From Carallia brachiata (lineage: Eukaryota > Streptophyta > Magnoliopsida > Malpighiales > Rhizophoraceae), in the NCBI GenBank assembly GCA_021464245.1, contig JADCRB010000002.1:5124501-5188500 (forward strand): a DNA stretch of 64,000 bases. Direction: 5' to 3'. This document shows, one piece after another, positions 12,227 through 24,282 of this stretch; positions within the stretch are counted from its first letter, which is position 1; each line of letters starts with the position of its first letter. The notes beneath the pieces were generated by a model. It was not told the DNA's origin. It made no database searches and was given only the letters and a program-made list of their open reading frames with translations. The position numbers were made by a program, and so were the translations under genes.

Positions 12227-14626
12227 TTAAGGTGAACCGGAGACCCCAGGGAAGAGTTCTGAGATTTTGTTGAAGACATCCATAACCTGGAATATGAGAA
12301 TATAAAGTCAAACATTTATATGCATATTTAGACGGTTAAAATGCAAATGCAGGTTTAACATATTTACCGAGGAAAAAAAAACAACAAACTCCAAAAAGAA
12401 AAGCCATGTGACCAAAACAAAATGAGATTGTTTTTGCAAACATTTGACAAAAATAGAATAGGTGGAAAGCCTTCATAGAAGTAGGACTTCTTGCTGGGTT
12501 ACAAAAAGCACCACTCCAGGGAACAATAAACTCTTCCAGTGGAATGGAGAAAATAAGATAATGGTATGAAAAGCTAAGAAAGGCTATCATAATATTTGTC
12601 CAAGATCAGAAGAATTTGGCTCTACCTCCTTGTCATTCTGATATTTGGCTATACTCAACGGGTTCTGTGAACACTGCATCACAAACAAAAAAATGTTGAA
12701 GATCTAATTTCTAAAGGTAATGACAAAAGTTGATACTTTAGTTAGGACATACATCCATAATGGCCTGTTGAACCCTTGGATTTTGAAATGCCAAGGCAAT
12801 ATCAGGATTGGCCATGACTTTTTTGATTACTTCTTCAGGTGTTAGTCCAATTTGATCTGCAAAATATGAATACCCAGAAATAAGAGGATAAGGAAATAAA
12901 AATGCTTACAGGCAAAGATTTGGATCATTTACAACAACCAAATATAAGACAGAACCTGACAGAACTTAATTAAACAAATCCTACCTTACTTTATAAAATA
13001 AGGGTAATAAATTCAATCACCCTGAATAACACTAAGATACCCTAATTATGTCCAAATAAAAAAGCCTTGAAGTTAATGGGTAAGTTCAGAACCAATAGTT
13101 AGTGAATTGCCATATTAAAAATAAATTTGCTAAGCACATGAACTTCCAAATCCATGGCCCTGATGTGACAAGGAGAGGTGATCCGATAATTTCTGGATCA
13201 ACAAATTTTGGCAAATAATTAGTGATACAATTAAAATATAACTTATTACACCAGTGTTACAGATGAAACACAAAGAAAATAGCAGTATCTGACTTCAAAT
13301 TTGAAAAGGGAGACGAGAACACACACATAAAAAAAAACCCAAAAACTAAAATGTAACTGGTTAAAAAAGAAAAACAAGTCACTTAAAAAGTTACAGGAGA
13401 ACCCCAAAAATGAATACTCTGCCATACCAAGACCATATGTGACACAAGAATCTAGCAGGGAGAAATGCACAGCAATAAAACACATATTTGGCAAATGCTA
13501 TAACAAAAAAAGATGCTTTTTTGTGGCCGGGGGGGTGGGGGAATAACAAGGAACAGGAAAGGACAACAAACAGAGTCCATATATACAAGCTGTCCAACAT
13601 CATTCATAAAATATCTGGGGGATCCAAGATAAAGAGACAATAGAAGATCAACAAGAAACTAACCAAACTGCTGCTTGACGTCAGGGCTATTGAGATCAAA
13701 ATTTCTCAAAGACTCCATCATCCTGTTGTCCCATTCACCACTTCCCTTCGTATTATTTCTGAAAAGAAAATGCATGTACAGAAGAAGTTGGATCCTTCAT
13801 AAACCAAGTAGGCAATATCCTCAGTGTAAAAAAAGTTGCAATATCCTCTGCTTGTAACAGAATATATCAGGAATAGAGGTGTCCAAAAGTCGGGTTGGGT
13901 TGAGTTCAGGTTAAGTCGTTTCGGGTTCAAGTTATTATCAGTTGGATTACTTTTAGGTCACGTTACATTCGATTTGAATTCAAGTTAGGTCGTTTCAGTT
14001 TCGAGTTAGATTCAGGTCAAATTTGGGTTGAATTCAAATTGACCCGTTATTTTTTTAAGTTGCTTTTAACTAAAGAAAAATATTTCAATTAAATCTAAAA
14101 CTCATTTGTATAATAAACTAAAGGTGCGTTTGATAAATAGACTGGATAATACGGTATATGATAGTATAAGCTAACATAATATAGGCTAGTAATCTTAACA
14201 TAATATTGGATAGGCTAGATTACTAGCTTATATTATATTTGGATGTTATCAAATAGTATAGAATAGTTATCTTATTTAATGTTTGGATGATATGTGATAG
14301 AATAGTATAGTATTAAAAATTACTTTTTACCCTTAAAAATAATTGATTTAAATTTACTATTAATTTTGATATTTTTATTAAAAATAATTAAAATTAAGTG
14401 ATGAAATTAATATTTATTTTACATGTTATTATATATTATACTATTTAAATTTTTTAATTTTGTAAGAAAAATATTTTTTAAAATTAAACATTAATTTTAT
14501 TTATACAAATAAATTTTAAAATATCAAAAAAAGATATTAATATTTTTTTAATTTTTTGAGGAAAAATTTAAAAAAATTTTAAGAGAAATTTTCAAATTTA
14601 TATGAAAAAAAAATGAAAGAATGAAC

Positions 14627-14665
<39 letters not shown>

Positions 14666-17600
14666 GAGAGAGGAAGGGACGAATGAGGAAGGGGAGAGAA
14701 AGGGAGGAAGGACGAGGGAGGGGAGAGAAAGGGAAGAGAGAGAGATGAGGAGAGAGAGCGAAGATGGAGGAGAGAGAAAGGGAAGAGAGACGAGTGAGAG
14801 AGAGGAGGGAGGAGAGAGAAAGGAAATAGAGAGAAGAGGAGTGAGAGAGAGAAGGGAAGAGAGAAGATGAGAGATAAATTTTTTAAATTTTATGTTAATT
14901 TTTTAAAAAATATTTAAAATTTATTTTAATTAAGAGGATATTTTAGTAAATATATAATTTATTAACATTAGTCCGTGATGTGAGATAGACTAACCCATAG
15001 AAATTAGAGGGATAATGTTATCTCATATTCATAAGATAGTAAGCTCACACTAGTCTATCCTATATCTATCTTATTAACCAACCAAACATGACTAAGGTGA
15101 GATAGTTAGCCACTAGTCTATCATATCATGTCCTATCCCATGAAACAAATGCACCCTAAATGTCTAAATTTAACTTTCTTTATCATATATATATTTATAC
15201 TCTACAAAAAAGATATCAATTAATACTTGAGAGAAATTAGTCAAAGGTAAAAAGTCAAAAAGTCTTTTATTCTTTTGTCTTTTTCTTAACCCAACAGATG
15301 ACCCGAACCCAATCCGATCAAATCTAAATTTTTTGGGTATTTTCGGGTTCGAATCACTTTTGGGTTCGAGTAGAAAAATCAGGTTCCTGACCCAATTATT
15401 TCGAATGAATTCGGTCGAGTTATCGGGTTGGGTCGTTTTTGACACCTCTAAGATTCAGGAATGCAGCCTAAACGAACAAGATCGTTGCAGTAAAAGTTAC
15501 TAAAAGAGTTGAGCACATATATAAGTATTGAAATTATCTTTTTCAGACCAGGGAATTTGAAAACAAAAAGGAAAAAAAAAAAAGAAAAAAGAGGACGGAA
15601 AAGGCATCAAAAGTTTGCATTTTTTTTCTATCCGACTTGACTCACATTAAGCTTCAATCCTAAACTAATTGGGAGAACATAGTATCACAAGGAATTATGT
15701 TGCAAAGACTTCTAATATCAAGTTCAAACAATACATTATCTAAAGCACAAACTACAGTAATAGATCAAGCCACTATGTAGCAATACCCAGGTCCAATATT
15801 ATAAAGAAAAACATACATACTGATATTATACTGAAAAACTTATATACTGATATTTAATATTTTGATATTAAAAAAGGAAGAAAAGAAAAAAAAAAACCTC
15901 ATGCATATTGTTGAATCAAATGCTTCCCCAACCACAAAATCAATGTATAAATACATGTAATGGAGTTCACTGTTATGGCAAAGGAAAGCACACATGCAAA
16001 AGCAAGGAATGTGAGCTTACAGCATGTCTTGCAGTTGTTGACGATATTGTGGATTTTGTAGCATCCCTATTTACATAAACGCCAAAACAGAAAATTTAAT
16101 TGCATTATGTGATACACAAACTTGTCCACTGGCATAAGAGAAAGAAAACCAAGATGTTGGCTCTGAAGAAAGTACATCCCTGAGGGACCATATTAATAGC
16201 AAATCTATTCTGTCGGGGGGGGTTTTTTTTTGGGGGGGAGGGGGAGGCCAAGCTAGTGATTAACCAGAAACTAAGCTTGAACTACAAACCAACACATTGC
16301 TAGCATGTATTATCAGAGTCCAATTACATATATGTGACTTTCCCAACAGAAGACAAAAGGGAAGAGGGAGAGAGAGAGAGAGAGAGAGAGAGACTCCCCC
16401 TACACGACAAGTTCAAAAGAAAATTTGAGCAATCAATCACAGCTTCTTACAGCATATATTTTTACTTACATTTGAAGGTTGAAGGGTTCCTCATTTCCTC
16501 CGGTAAATATCTGCATGACATAGGGGCTAGCTAGTTACAAATGATAACCAGAAGCACACAGAAACAGAATAACTAGAACTAACAGAATGGAAACAGCAAT
16601 TCAAATTTTCTGAAGAGTTCCACAATAAAATCTGACATTGCAAGGAGAAATTTGATCCCAAAATGATAAAGAAAGAGAATACAAATGTAAACAGAATGAG
16701 TGATATCCATTATCAAACAGTAAACACAATCAGAATGGGGCATTAGCAGCCAGAAATAATAACACTAAGAGAATCATTGATAAGTCCAACAAAATGAAGA
16801 TCATTACGGATAAACAATCTGCTGGATGGTTGGATCTTCCAGCATTGTCTCCAAAGCTTCTACTGACAACACTGAACCTGCTTTTCCAGATCATAAATCA
16901 ACAACTAGTCCATGGTCATCTCTATGTTACAAAATATCTAATCAATAAATGAAGTAATACGTGGTACTCAAGAATAACACATGAACAAGAGCGGTATGGA
17001 AAGGTTACAAAAAAATGTAAGAAAACAAGCTTCCACATAATTGCAGAAGGAAACTAGAATAAATTCTCTACATTCATGATCAACATGTAAAATCAAGAGT
17101 CGATAAAGTTTGATCTGCCACATTGACGTATTGGGTTCAGCAAAAGCAAAACAATATACATGCACATTGTCTTCACATGGATATTTAGTAGTGGTGTTTG
17201 CGAACATTTCTTACTGAGGTGCGAAAATAATACAATTAAAAGCATTTAATTATTTACACATCATCTGCAGATGGATATATAGTGTTGGGATTAAGAAGTG
17301 CAGTTTAAATGTAAACAATCACTAGGCTAGCAATATGTGATGCCTTCGGCTGACAAATTAACCAAAGATATACGAGGCAAACCAATTTTTATTTTTTATC
17401 CTATAAACAGTTTGTCAAAGATTTATAAGAAAAAAAATTATACAGTAAATGTAGGATAGATGTTACCCTACATAAAATACCAAGCAAAAAGAAACAAAGA
17501 AAAAGAATGAAGCAAATCTCGAGGCAAAACGAATTTATAATAATCTTCATCAGCCAGTTTTTTTTTTCCCTCAATGCAATTTCTTCAATAACTAGAATAT

Positions 17601-20600
17601 TACGTAAAAATTCAAATATTGCGAGTTATGGGAAAATAAGGCGGGGGGCTCATAATTGATTATGTCACGGAATTAAACAGACTTGATAGCATAAGAAACC
17701 ATTCAACCCAAAAGCTTAAGTTGCCATTCAACCCAAAGCTTAAGTTGTTGCGTGATCGAAAAATGGACCATATATTAAACTCTAGCATGCCCCTTCACTG
17801 AAGACCATTAAGTTGAAAGCGTGAAAAGCACAAACCCTCCTTATCTGTAATAATTCACAATTAAATGCAAAGGCAGCTGATTTGAACACAAGATCTCTCA
17901 ATCACAAAGCTCTAACATCATGTCAAGAAACCATCTCTCGGGCTAGGGATACGATAAGGAGAAGTGTTTCTATATTTAGAAATTCATCAATATTTTGTAT
18001 TTATGATGATAAGTTAATTTACTATCCTACTATTTAGTATTTAGGCATATTTTCATATTTGGGTGGGAAATTATTTTATTTCCCATTTAGTTTTGTTATT
18101 TCCTATTTGGTTTCTTAGCTATCTCTATTAAGATGACTTAACGTTATTTTCATTAGGAGACCAGTTATGAAAGTTGAAATAGATATTGAGTATGTGTTGA
18201 TTCTCTTTTGTTTTTGGGGTGCTCATTCGACCTATTTACGGTGGAGTCCTTCTATATTTCAAGTGGATTCCTACATTAGTTCTTTAGTTTCTTGTTTGAT
18301 TGGTTCTTTTCTTTCCTACATCAATGCTCGAGGATGGATTAGATTTAAACTTTAACACCCTCAATCAAAAGATAACCCTATACCACTACCTATTTAAAAT
18401 GGTGAAATTATAAATTCCTTAACAAGCCCAATGACTAAGGCAAAAGGTTGAAAAACCGTTCCTCCCACTTTAACCCACTTTCCAAACTACATCATTTCTC
18501 TTTCCAGCAATCACATTCTCTTTGCTAGTCTAGAGGTGATGTTACAATCAGAACACTAGAAATATATAGAAATTACACACACTAACCACGCATACAAGAG
18601 ATCCTGGATGTACAGGCAATACAGTTCACTGTAAGCATATAAATCAATAAAGCATACACCAAAATGAGAAGAGATAAACTACTTGCAATTTGATGGAACT
18701 TACCAGAAGATTGATAGCTATCAGAAGCACTTGAACCCTGCTTAGAAGCACCTCCATTTTGAAAAGCCTTTATACAAAGAAATAATGATTAATTTTAAAT
18801 ATCATGGTTTATACCAAGAATCCAGAGCTCAATTATAGAGATTCACTTCAGACCCAACCTGCGCATCCGCAGAAGAGCTGGTATCAGCAGCATCTTCAAC
18901 TCTCTCAAAAGAACTCTTTAGCAAGTTTTCTTCAGGAGAAACATCTACAAAAGCTGCAACCAGAAGGTCAATTAACATTAATGAAGAGGTCACAAAAGAT
19001 GCCAAATAAACCATCTATAATCAATAATTAGAAATTGACCAAAAAAAAAAAAAAATAACATCTGCCAATGTAAACTACTTTTAAGATGATAGTTCATAAT
19101 AAAATATAGATCAAGTGATTGAACAGAAGATGAACTATGCTTGAGCCAACGTAGTCATCCAACATTTATGTAGCCTTCAGTTTAATCATTGCACAAGAGG
19201 CTCATCACAAAGCACTTTTGCAGCTGAAAGCCCATCAACTTTATTACAAGCAAAGATACTCTAAGTGTCACTGTCAGCCATGCAATGGATATGGTAAGTT
19301 CTCTCCATCTTACCAACAAAGGGCAGTGAAATTTTCCTACAGAGCAATGCACGTGGCACTAGCCCAGCTCCTTTGGTCACTGGAAGGAATTCCTCGCTAA
19401 TCACATATCTTACAACATAAAGTTGACTTTACATTCATTTGTTCCCCTCATGCCATGATTAAAATTGCATATTTAGCTTTTCTAACAATATAATCAAAAC
19501 TGAAGATCTGAGAAGTGAACCCATCACGACGATACACTTCTAAATGTGATTTTAATAGTAGTCTTGCTTTCTACAAGCTCCTAAAACCCCAATCGAGAAG
19601 CATCCCCCTTCCAGTTGACAGGAAAATTTTGAAAGTACAAATTGCACTTGGAGCTAGGTTTATCCAGATTTATGAAAGTTAAACAAAAAAAAAAACCTAA
19701 AGGCAAAGCATGAATTGAAAATGGCAGTTAAAAACACACAGGCCCTAGTTACTATGGCACCTGATAGTTTAATACCATATTTTTTGGGTCCTTCCTTGTT
19801 TTCTGCTTCACTTTTGGCATCAGTGGCTGGAGCAGTTTCTACTTTGGTTGCAGGAACATCTACTGTCACTGGAGGTTGAGAAGCATCTTGGGTCACTATA
19901 AAATTCCTCGTTGCTGATTCTGTATGTAAAGTAGGCCCGGATGCTGACTGAGTTGGATATGTTGGGGAGCTACCAGGTCCTGGCATGGCGGTATTGGATA
20001 TGGGAAGGGTGATCCAGGAGGAAAACCAGAATTTTGTGTATTCATCTCTTTCATCATAGTTTTGAAAACTTGTTGCATGGCATATTTCTGAAAAGGTTGA
20101 CAAACGTACAGTGATGATGAAGTGAAATTCTCCCATATGATACACACAGCCATTTTGCACAAGAACAAAATCAGATTAGATACAGGCATGGTTAAGAGAT
20201 CTGTACTAAAACATAACAAAGGGGAATTGCCCTTGTGATATTTAATCTTATTTTCTCTGCTTGGAAACCATACTGTAAATCAACAAAATTTTTATATCAC
20301 ATACATTAGTTTTGTAAAATAAAAAATAACAAAAAGGGTGATGAAGGATTAACATCTACATAATTACAATTACTTCCTCTTGAAAGAATCTTAAAGTACA
20401 AATCCATTCTCTCTCTTTTTTTTTGTAGTACAATTCCATTCTCTCAGTCACTCCCACTGTGACTTTCTCAATTAGATATTAAAAAAAGGACAACAGAAGC
20501 AAATGTTTTGTACCTTGCCAGGAAGGAATAATCAAGACTCACCTTAAAATTTGTGGCTGCCTGCAATTTGATTAAACAGGCAACAAATGAGCAGAAAGAG

Positions 20601-21475
20601 AAAGAAGAAAGACAACTTACATAAGAGCTTAAAAGATGAACTTAGAACTATCAAACAGTTCTTATTCTCACCCATGAAAATACTGCCGATAGCCCAACAC
20701 CTACTAGTACCCAAAAGAGAGGCGATCCTCTACAAGCTCGAAAAAAAAAAAAACCACAAAAAGAACACATCAGTAAAGGAACACATTCAAATGCAGAGCT
20801 CCCTACACAAGTTGCCAACATTTTGCACAACCACTAAAAAAAAAAAAAAAGGTCAACTTTTTACAAAATTAAGAATGTGAAGAGTGTAAACATGAATTAC
20901 ACATTTGAAGGTTGGACGGCAGTGACTGGGGACTAACACCAACAGAAGTCGTTTGCTGATCACTGGAAGATGTCAGGCTCGCAAAATGCTGCTCAGCACC
21001 CAATTTCCCTGTCACTCTACCTATATAAACAAAATAATAATAATAATAACAAATATTCAATTACATATACATATATAGATAATCCAAATGTTACGGTCAA
21101 GTAAGTGAAGAAAAAAGTCCCAAATCAAAAATTTGAAAAGATTACAGCAAACCCACAAAGCAAAACAACAAGAAAGTAAGCGAAAGAAGAGCCTGAGGAG
21201 GAAGGGAGGAGCAAGGCCAAGCGTACCATTTTTCGGGGAATCGCCTGGAGGGGAGTGGGCGAGGGCAGAGATGGAAAGTCTAGAGGAGAGAGGGGCAACC
21301 CTGTAATTTCGAAGTGAAAGTGAACGAGTCTGGTTCTGGTTCTGGCTCTGGCAATGGTGGAAGGGAATTGTGGAGAGGGGTTATGGACACAAGTAGCAGA
21401 GGCTGGACATCCCATAAACAATAATCTTGGAGAAGACGAACGTCCTCAAAGCACCGCCATATTTAGATTTTCCAT
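12227..21475 (-). CDS. TIC40: TIC40 chloroplast inner-envelope import protein, 14 exons, with an early stop and two frameshifts
   Basis: Exons in gene order: 21227-21475, 20903-21020, 20672-20729, 20543-20560, 19776-20087, 18859-18953, 18704-18767, 16808-16877, 16470-16510, 16021-16066, 13664-13758, 12753-12856, 12626-12673, 12227-12286; all have GT-AG borders with matching phases. TIC40 is a co-chaperone at the inner envelope working with TIC110 and stromal Hsp93. Visible parts: an N-terminus starting MENLN as in known TIC40; a Ser-rich transit peptide; a DQQTTSVG motif; one membrane span in exon 3 (GSPLFWVLVGVGLSAVFSW); KYAMQQVFKTMMKEMNTQN; FVDVSPEEN; and the C-terminal Sti1/Hop-like domain (IGLTPEEVIKKVM, NPDIALAFQNPRVQQAIMD, ending VMDVFNKISELFPG). 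Breaks: TGA at codon 10 (21446-21448); one missing base in exon 1 between the transit-peptide halves (about 21330-21365); one missing base in exon 5 after PYPIPP (about 19982-19988). The exons sum to 1378 bases; with the two missing bases this is 1380, or 459 residues, close to the family's usual length. Confidence 0.92.
14119..15159. mobile_element. Nested Harbinger/Tourist-like MITE
   Basis: Inserted inside the hAT-like element. The left end AGGTGCGTTTGATAAATAG and the reverse complement of the right end GGGTGCATTTGTTTCATGGG form an imperfect inverted repeat, flanked on both sides by TAA (14119-14121, 15157-15159), the target duplication expected of PIF/Harbinger elements. Subterminal motifs with GGATAATA and GGATAGGA also mirror each other. 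The interior is AT-rich apart from a purine tract. Confidence 0.7.
14630..14874 (+). repeat. GA-rich purine tract inside the nested MITE
   Basis: About 240 bases consisting almost only of A and G: a pure (GA)n head at 14630-14662, then variants of GAGAGAAAGGGA and GGAGGA. It is a long homopurine strand with potential to form triplex DNA. It lies inside the nested MITE, so it either expanded after insertion or was carried with the element. Confidence 0.85.
16369..16393 (+). repeat. (GA)n microsatellite
   Basis: About twelve GA dinucleotides in TIC40 intron 9, non-coding. Confidence 0.85.
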
Positions 21476-21684
21476 TTTCTTGCTTTCTTTAGCTCAGAAA
21501 ATCCTACCCAGCGATTGAATTTTCCCGGGAAACAAAAAGAATTTCTAGGGGATCGAACAGAAATAGGGTGTCATACTCTGTGAAAGAGGCTGCGCAGCAA
21601 GCAGGACTGACCTTTGACTTTTGAAGAAGTTTATTGTAGACAAGTCTGCTTATTAAGTCATTGAAACGTAATTATTTATAAACA

Positions 21685-21710
21685 ATATATATATATATAT
21701 ATATATATAT
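21685..21710. repeat. (AT)n microsatellite upstream of TIC40
   Basis: Thirteen AT units about 210 bp upstream of the TIC40 start codon, at the edge of the likely promoter region. Confidence 0.9.
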
Positions 21711-22500
21711 GGGCTCCATTACATGGCCAAACAAATTTTCTCTACTGTGTCTATACGAATTTTTTTTGTACAACCAGAAATATTTTTTGTGCAACTAAGA
21801 GCAGAAAATGTGCAACAAAAAAATAGTAATATTTTTTGTATCACTTTTTATCATTGTGGTTGCATAAAATACCCTTATAGTTGCACAAAAAAAATTACGT
21901 GTGGAGAAAGTAGGAAAAATTTATTTTGCCATAAACATTTTCCCTATATATATGAATTTGTTTTAATTTAATTAAGTGTTTGGTAATGACGTTATATTGG
22001 CATGTGACACCCTTCTTATCCATTTTTAGCCAAATTACTAAAAAAAACAATGATCATGGAATGAAACTAAAATTAAGAAATGAGTTTGGGCCAAAGTTTT
22101 AAACTTTCATTGCAAAACATTACTAGATAAAAACTATTGATTTATACTAACAAGCACTGACACGAATAGTAAGGATCTGTTGTTTTTTAACTAAAAATCT
22201 CATATTCGAGTTTTGAGAACGCAGTCACGTTAAATATTTACTAAAAGATTTTTACTGTCCTTCAAAATCTTATCCAAATCGATTTAGATTAGTCAGTATT
22301 ATGATTTAGATACTAAGCAGTCTAAATCCAATAAAAAATTAGTGATTTATTTTGACAAAAAAAAAAAAAAAGAAGATTGATTTATTAATAAGCCAAATTC
22401 TTGACCTTCTGGCTTAAGCCACACAACCCCTCTTTATTTAATGTTTATATTAATGTCCATGCGGATGTTCCATGTTTGTGTACTACGTGGTTGAATCAAT
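21711..22500. other. Spacer between TIC40 and a LINE fragment
   Basis: AT-rich sequence without a supportable gene. The 82-codon open frame at 21723-21971 has no domain and a base composition like the spacer. The TIC40 promoter (minus strand) must overlap the first few hundred bases, but I see no unambiguous TATA box. Confidence 0.5.
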
Positions 22501-22502
22501 AG

Positions 22503-23726
22503 GGTCCTTCACTGCGCCAAGGTACAAACATTGGCCCTCTCCATCTTCAAAGTCCAATCCAATAGACTTGACGAGCCAGAAAGTCTCATGGTGAAAGGTC
22601 TTATTGTGCAGAACAGAGGAACGTGGAATTGGGGAAAGTTAAATCAGTTATTCTCAACGAAGGAGGCCACTATGATCAGTTGTATCCCAATGGGCATACA
22701 CCCTGAGCAAGATAAGCTCATATGGCACTATGGTAGGGAGGGAAAATACGAGGTCCGGTCTGGGTATTTTCTTGCAAAAAAATAGGGCAAAAACGACTTC
22801 AGTCCGAGTTTCTCACAAACCATCCGAGTCGCTTTGTAGCGGCAAATCTGGAAGCTTGAGTGCTCTCCCAAAATCCAAGTGTTCATCTAGCGGGCAATGC
22901 ATGACAGCGTGCCGACCCAGACTAACGTGCACAAGAGGAAGGCTTCACCAATCCCAGAGTGTTTCTTTGTGTGGAGATGGGAATGAAACTCTCGAGCATA
23001 TGATATTCTTCTACCCTCAAGCAGCAGCCAACTGGACAGGGGGAATCTTGGGTATACCCCTCACAGTTTGGGTTTTCCGAGCTTTGCAGTTTGGTTCCAA
23101 AACATTGTTGATCAATTTAAGACTGAGGAATGACCGGAGGCTCTCCCAGTGGCGGCCACTACCTGTTGGCATAGATGGAAGGCACGAAACGAAAGCATTT
23201 TTGAGCAACGGAGGCTAAACCCCATACGATCCATTCAGTGTATAAGCTGCATGCCAGCAGAAGCCGCGTTACTGTAGGGGGATGGACACCACTGACTAGG
23301 CAGAGACTTAAGTGAATGGCCCAGTTGGACCCCGCTGGATTCACACATCATTAAAGTCAATTGCAACGCCTCATTTTGGTGCTTCTAGTAGCAGGGCAGA
23401 CATAGCAGTGATTTGCAAGAACTTTAGCGGGGATATCATTGATGGAGGAGCCTTTGTGAGAAAATCAAGATCAGCCCTCCAAGCTGAAGCTCTAGCGCTG
23501 CTCGCAGCAGTCCAGTGGATGGCAAACCGAGGCTTCTTTTTCAACATCGTGGAGTCGGATTCCAAGCTGCTAACATCTACCCTCAACAAGACAGAAGAAG
23601 AATGGCGATGGGAAGTCCTGCCTATCCTACGTGACATCAAGTTAATTAGCTCTATTGTTAATTGTTTTATTTTGTCTTATGTTACAAGGACGACTAATAT
23701 GGTTGCTGACTGGATTATTAAATAGT
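22503..23726 (+). pseudogene. Decayed LINE (non-LTR retrotransposon) 3' portion: zf-RVT and RNase H-like domains
   Basis: Read on the plus strand across several frames, it first gives the region after the reverse transcriptase (VKGLIVQNRGTWNWGKLNQL, then DKLIWHYGREGKYEVRSGYF). It then gives a zinc-binding zf-RVT-like stretch (WKLECSPKIQVFI, then RAMHDSVPTQTNV). Last is an RNase H-like C-terminus (QAEALALLAAVQWMANRG, VESDSKLL, YVTRTTNMVADWI). The usual first catalytic Asp of RNase H appears as Asn (KVNCNASF). Multiple stops and frameshifts mean it is inactive. The upstream endonuclease and reverse transcriptase are absent, as in 5'-truncated LINE copies. Confidence 0.85.
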
Positions 23727-23817
23727 CCAAAGAGGGTCATGTCCAGGTAAGTAACCCATCACTCGTTTCCGTTTGTTATCTTTGGACATTACTCATCAAT
23801 GAATTGCAACTTTTACC

Positions 23818-24282
23818 CTTTGTTTGGGAACAAAAAACACAAGGGAATTCCATGCAAGAGGAAAGAATGGAGGGTGAAATGGGATAAGCTCTCTTGTCTG
23901 GCAACACGATGGAAGGGAAAAAAAAAAATATAGGGGCCAGGGGTTTTCCACCCTGGCCCACAAAAAGCCATTCCCCCTAATTTGGGGAAATTGCGTGGAA
24001 AGGCCAACCGTCTCTTTTTTTTATATTTTTATTTTTTAGTTTAAATTATATTTTTGTTATTATTATTATTTTTAAAATTTTAACCTTTAGATAGTAAAAT
24101 AAGTATTATAATATTTTTTATTTTCTTTTTTCTTACATTTTACTCATTCTCAAACATAATATTTGTTATTTTTTTTTCACATTACACTCTCTCAAATATA
24201 AAAAGAATAAAATACATTCTTCTCTTTCAACATTCATCTTTCTATTCTTATTCCTTTATATTTTTGTCCCAAACAATGAGTT
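23818..24282. mobile_element. MITE-like element with GTTTGGGA inverted ends
   Basis: The left end TTTGTTTGGGAACAAAAA and the reverse complement of the right end ATTGTTTGGGACAAAAAT pair with one or two differences. The interior is AT-rich and non-coding. I cannot identify a clean target-site duplication, so the superfamily is undetermined. Confidence 0.45.

Larger units (their letters stand above)
13867..15462. mobile_element. hAT-like non-autonomous DNA element in TIC40 intron 10
   Basis: An 8-bp perfect direct repeat TCAGGAAT flanks the insertion (13867-13874 and 15455-15462). The left end reads AGAGGTGTCCAAAAGTCGGG and the right end carries the inverse (TTGACACCTCT, 15440-15449), a terminal inverted repeat of about 14 bp with a few extra bases before the right duplication. 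Subterminal regions are rich in degenerate GGGTTCGGGTT-type repeats, common in plant hAT-like elements. No transposase remains. It is interrupted by a second element at 14122-15156. Confidence 0.7.

Noticed and set aside
20587..20880. 97-codon plus-strand open frame inside the TIC40 locus
   Set aside because: It is Lys-rich and overlaps TIC40 exon 3 and introns on the opposite strand.
12227..21475. Calling TIC40 a pseudogene
   Set aside because: All 14 splice sites and the domains are intact and the frame breaks match an error pattern shared by four other conserved genes; assembly error is the simpler explanation.
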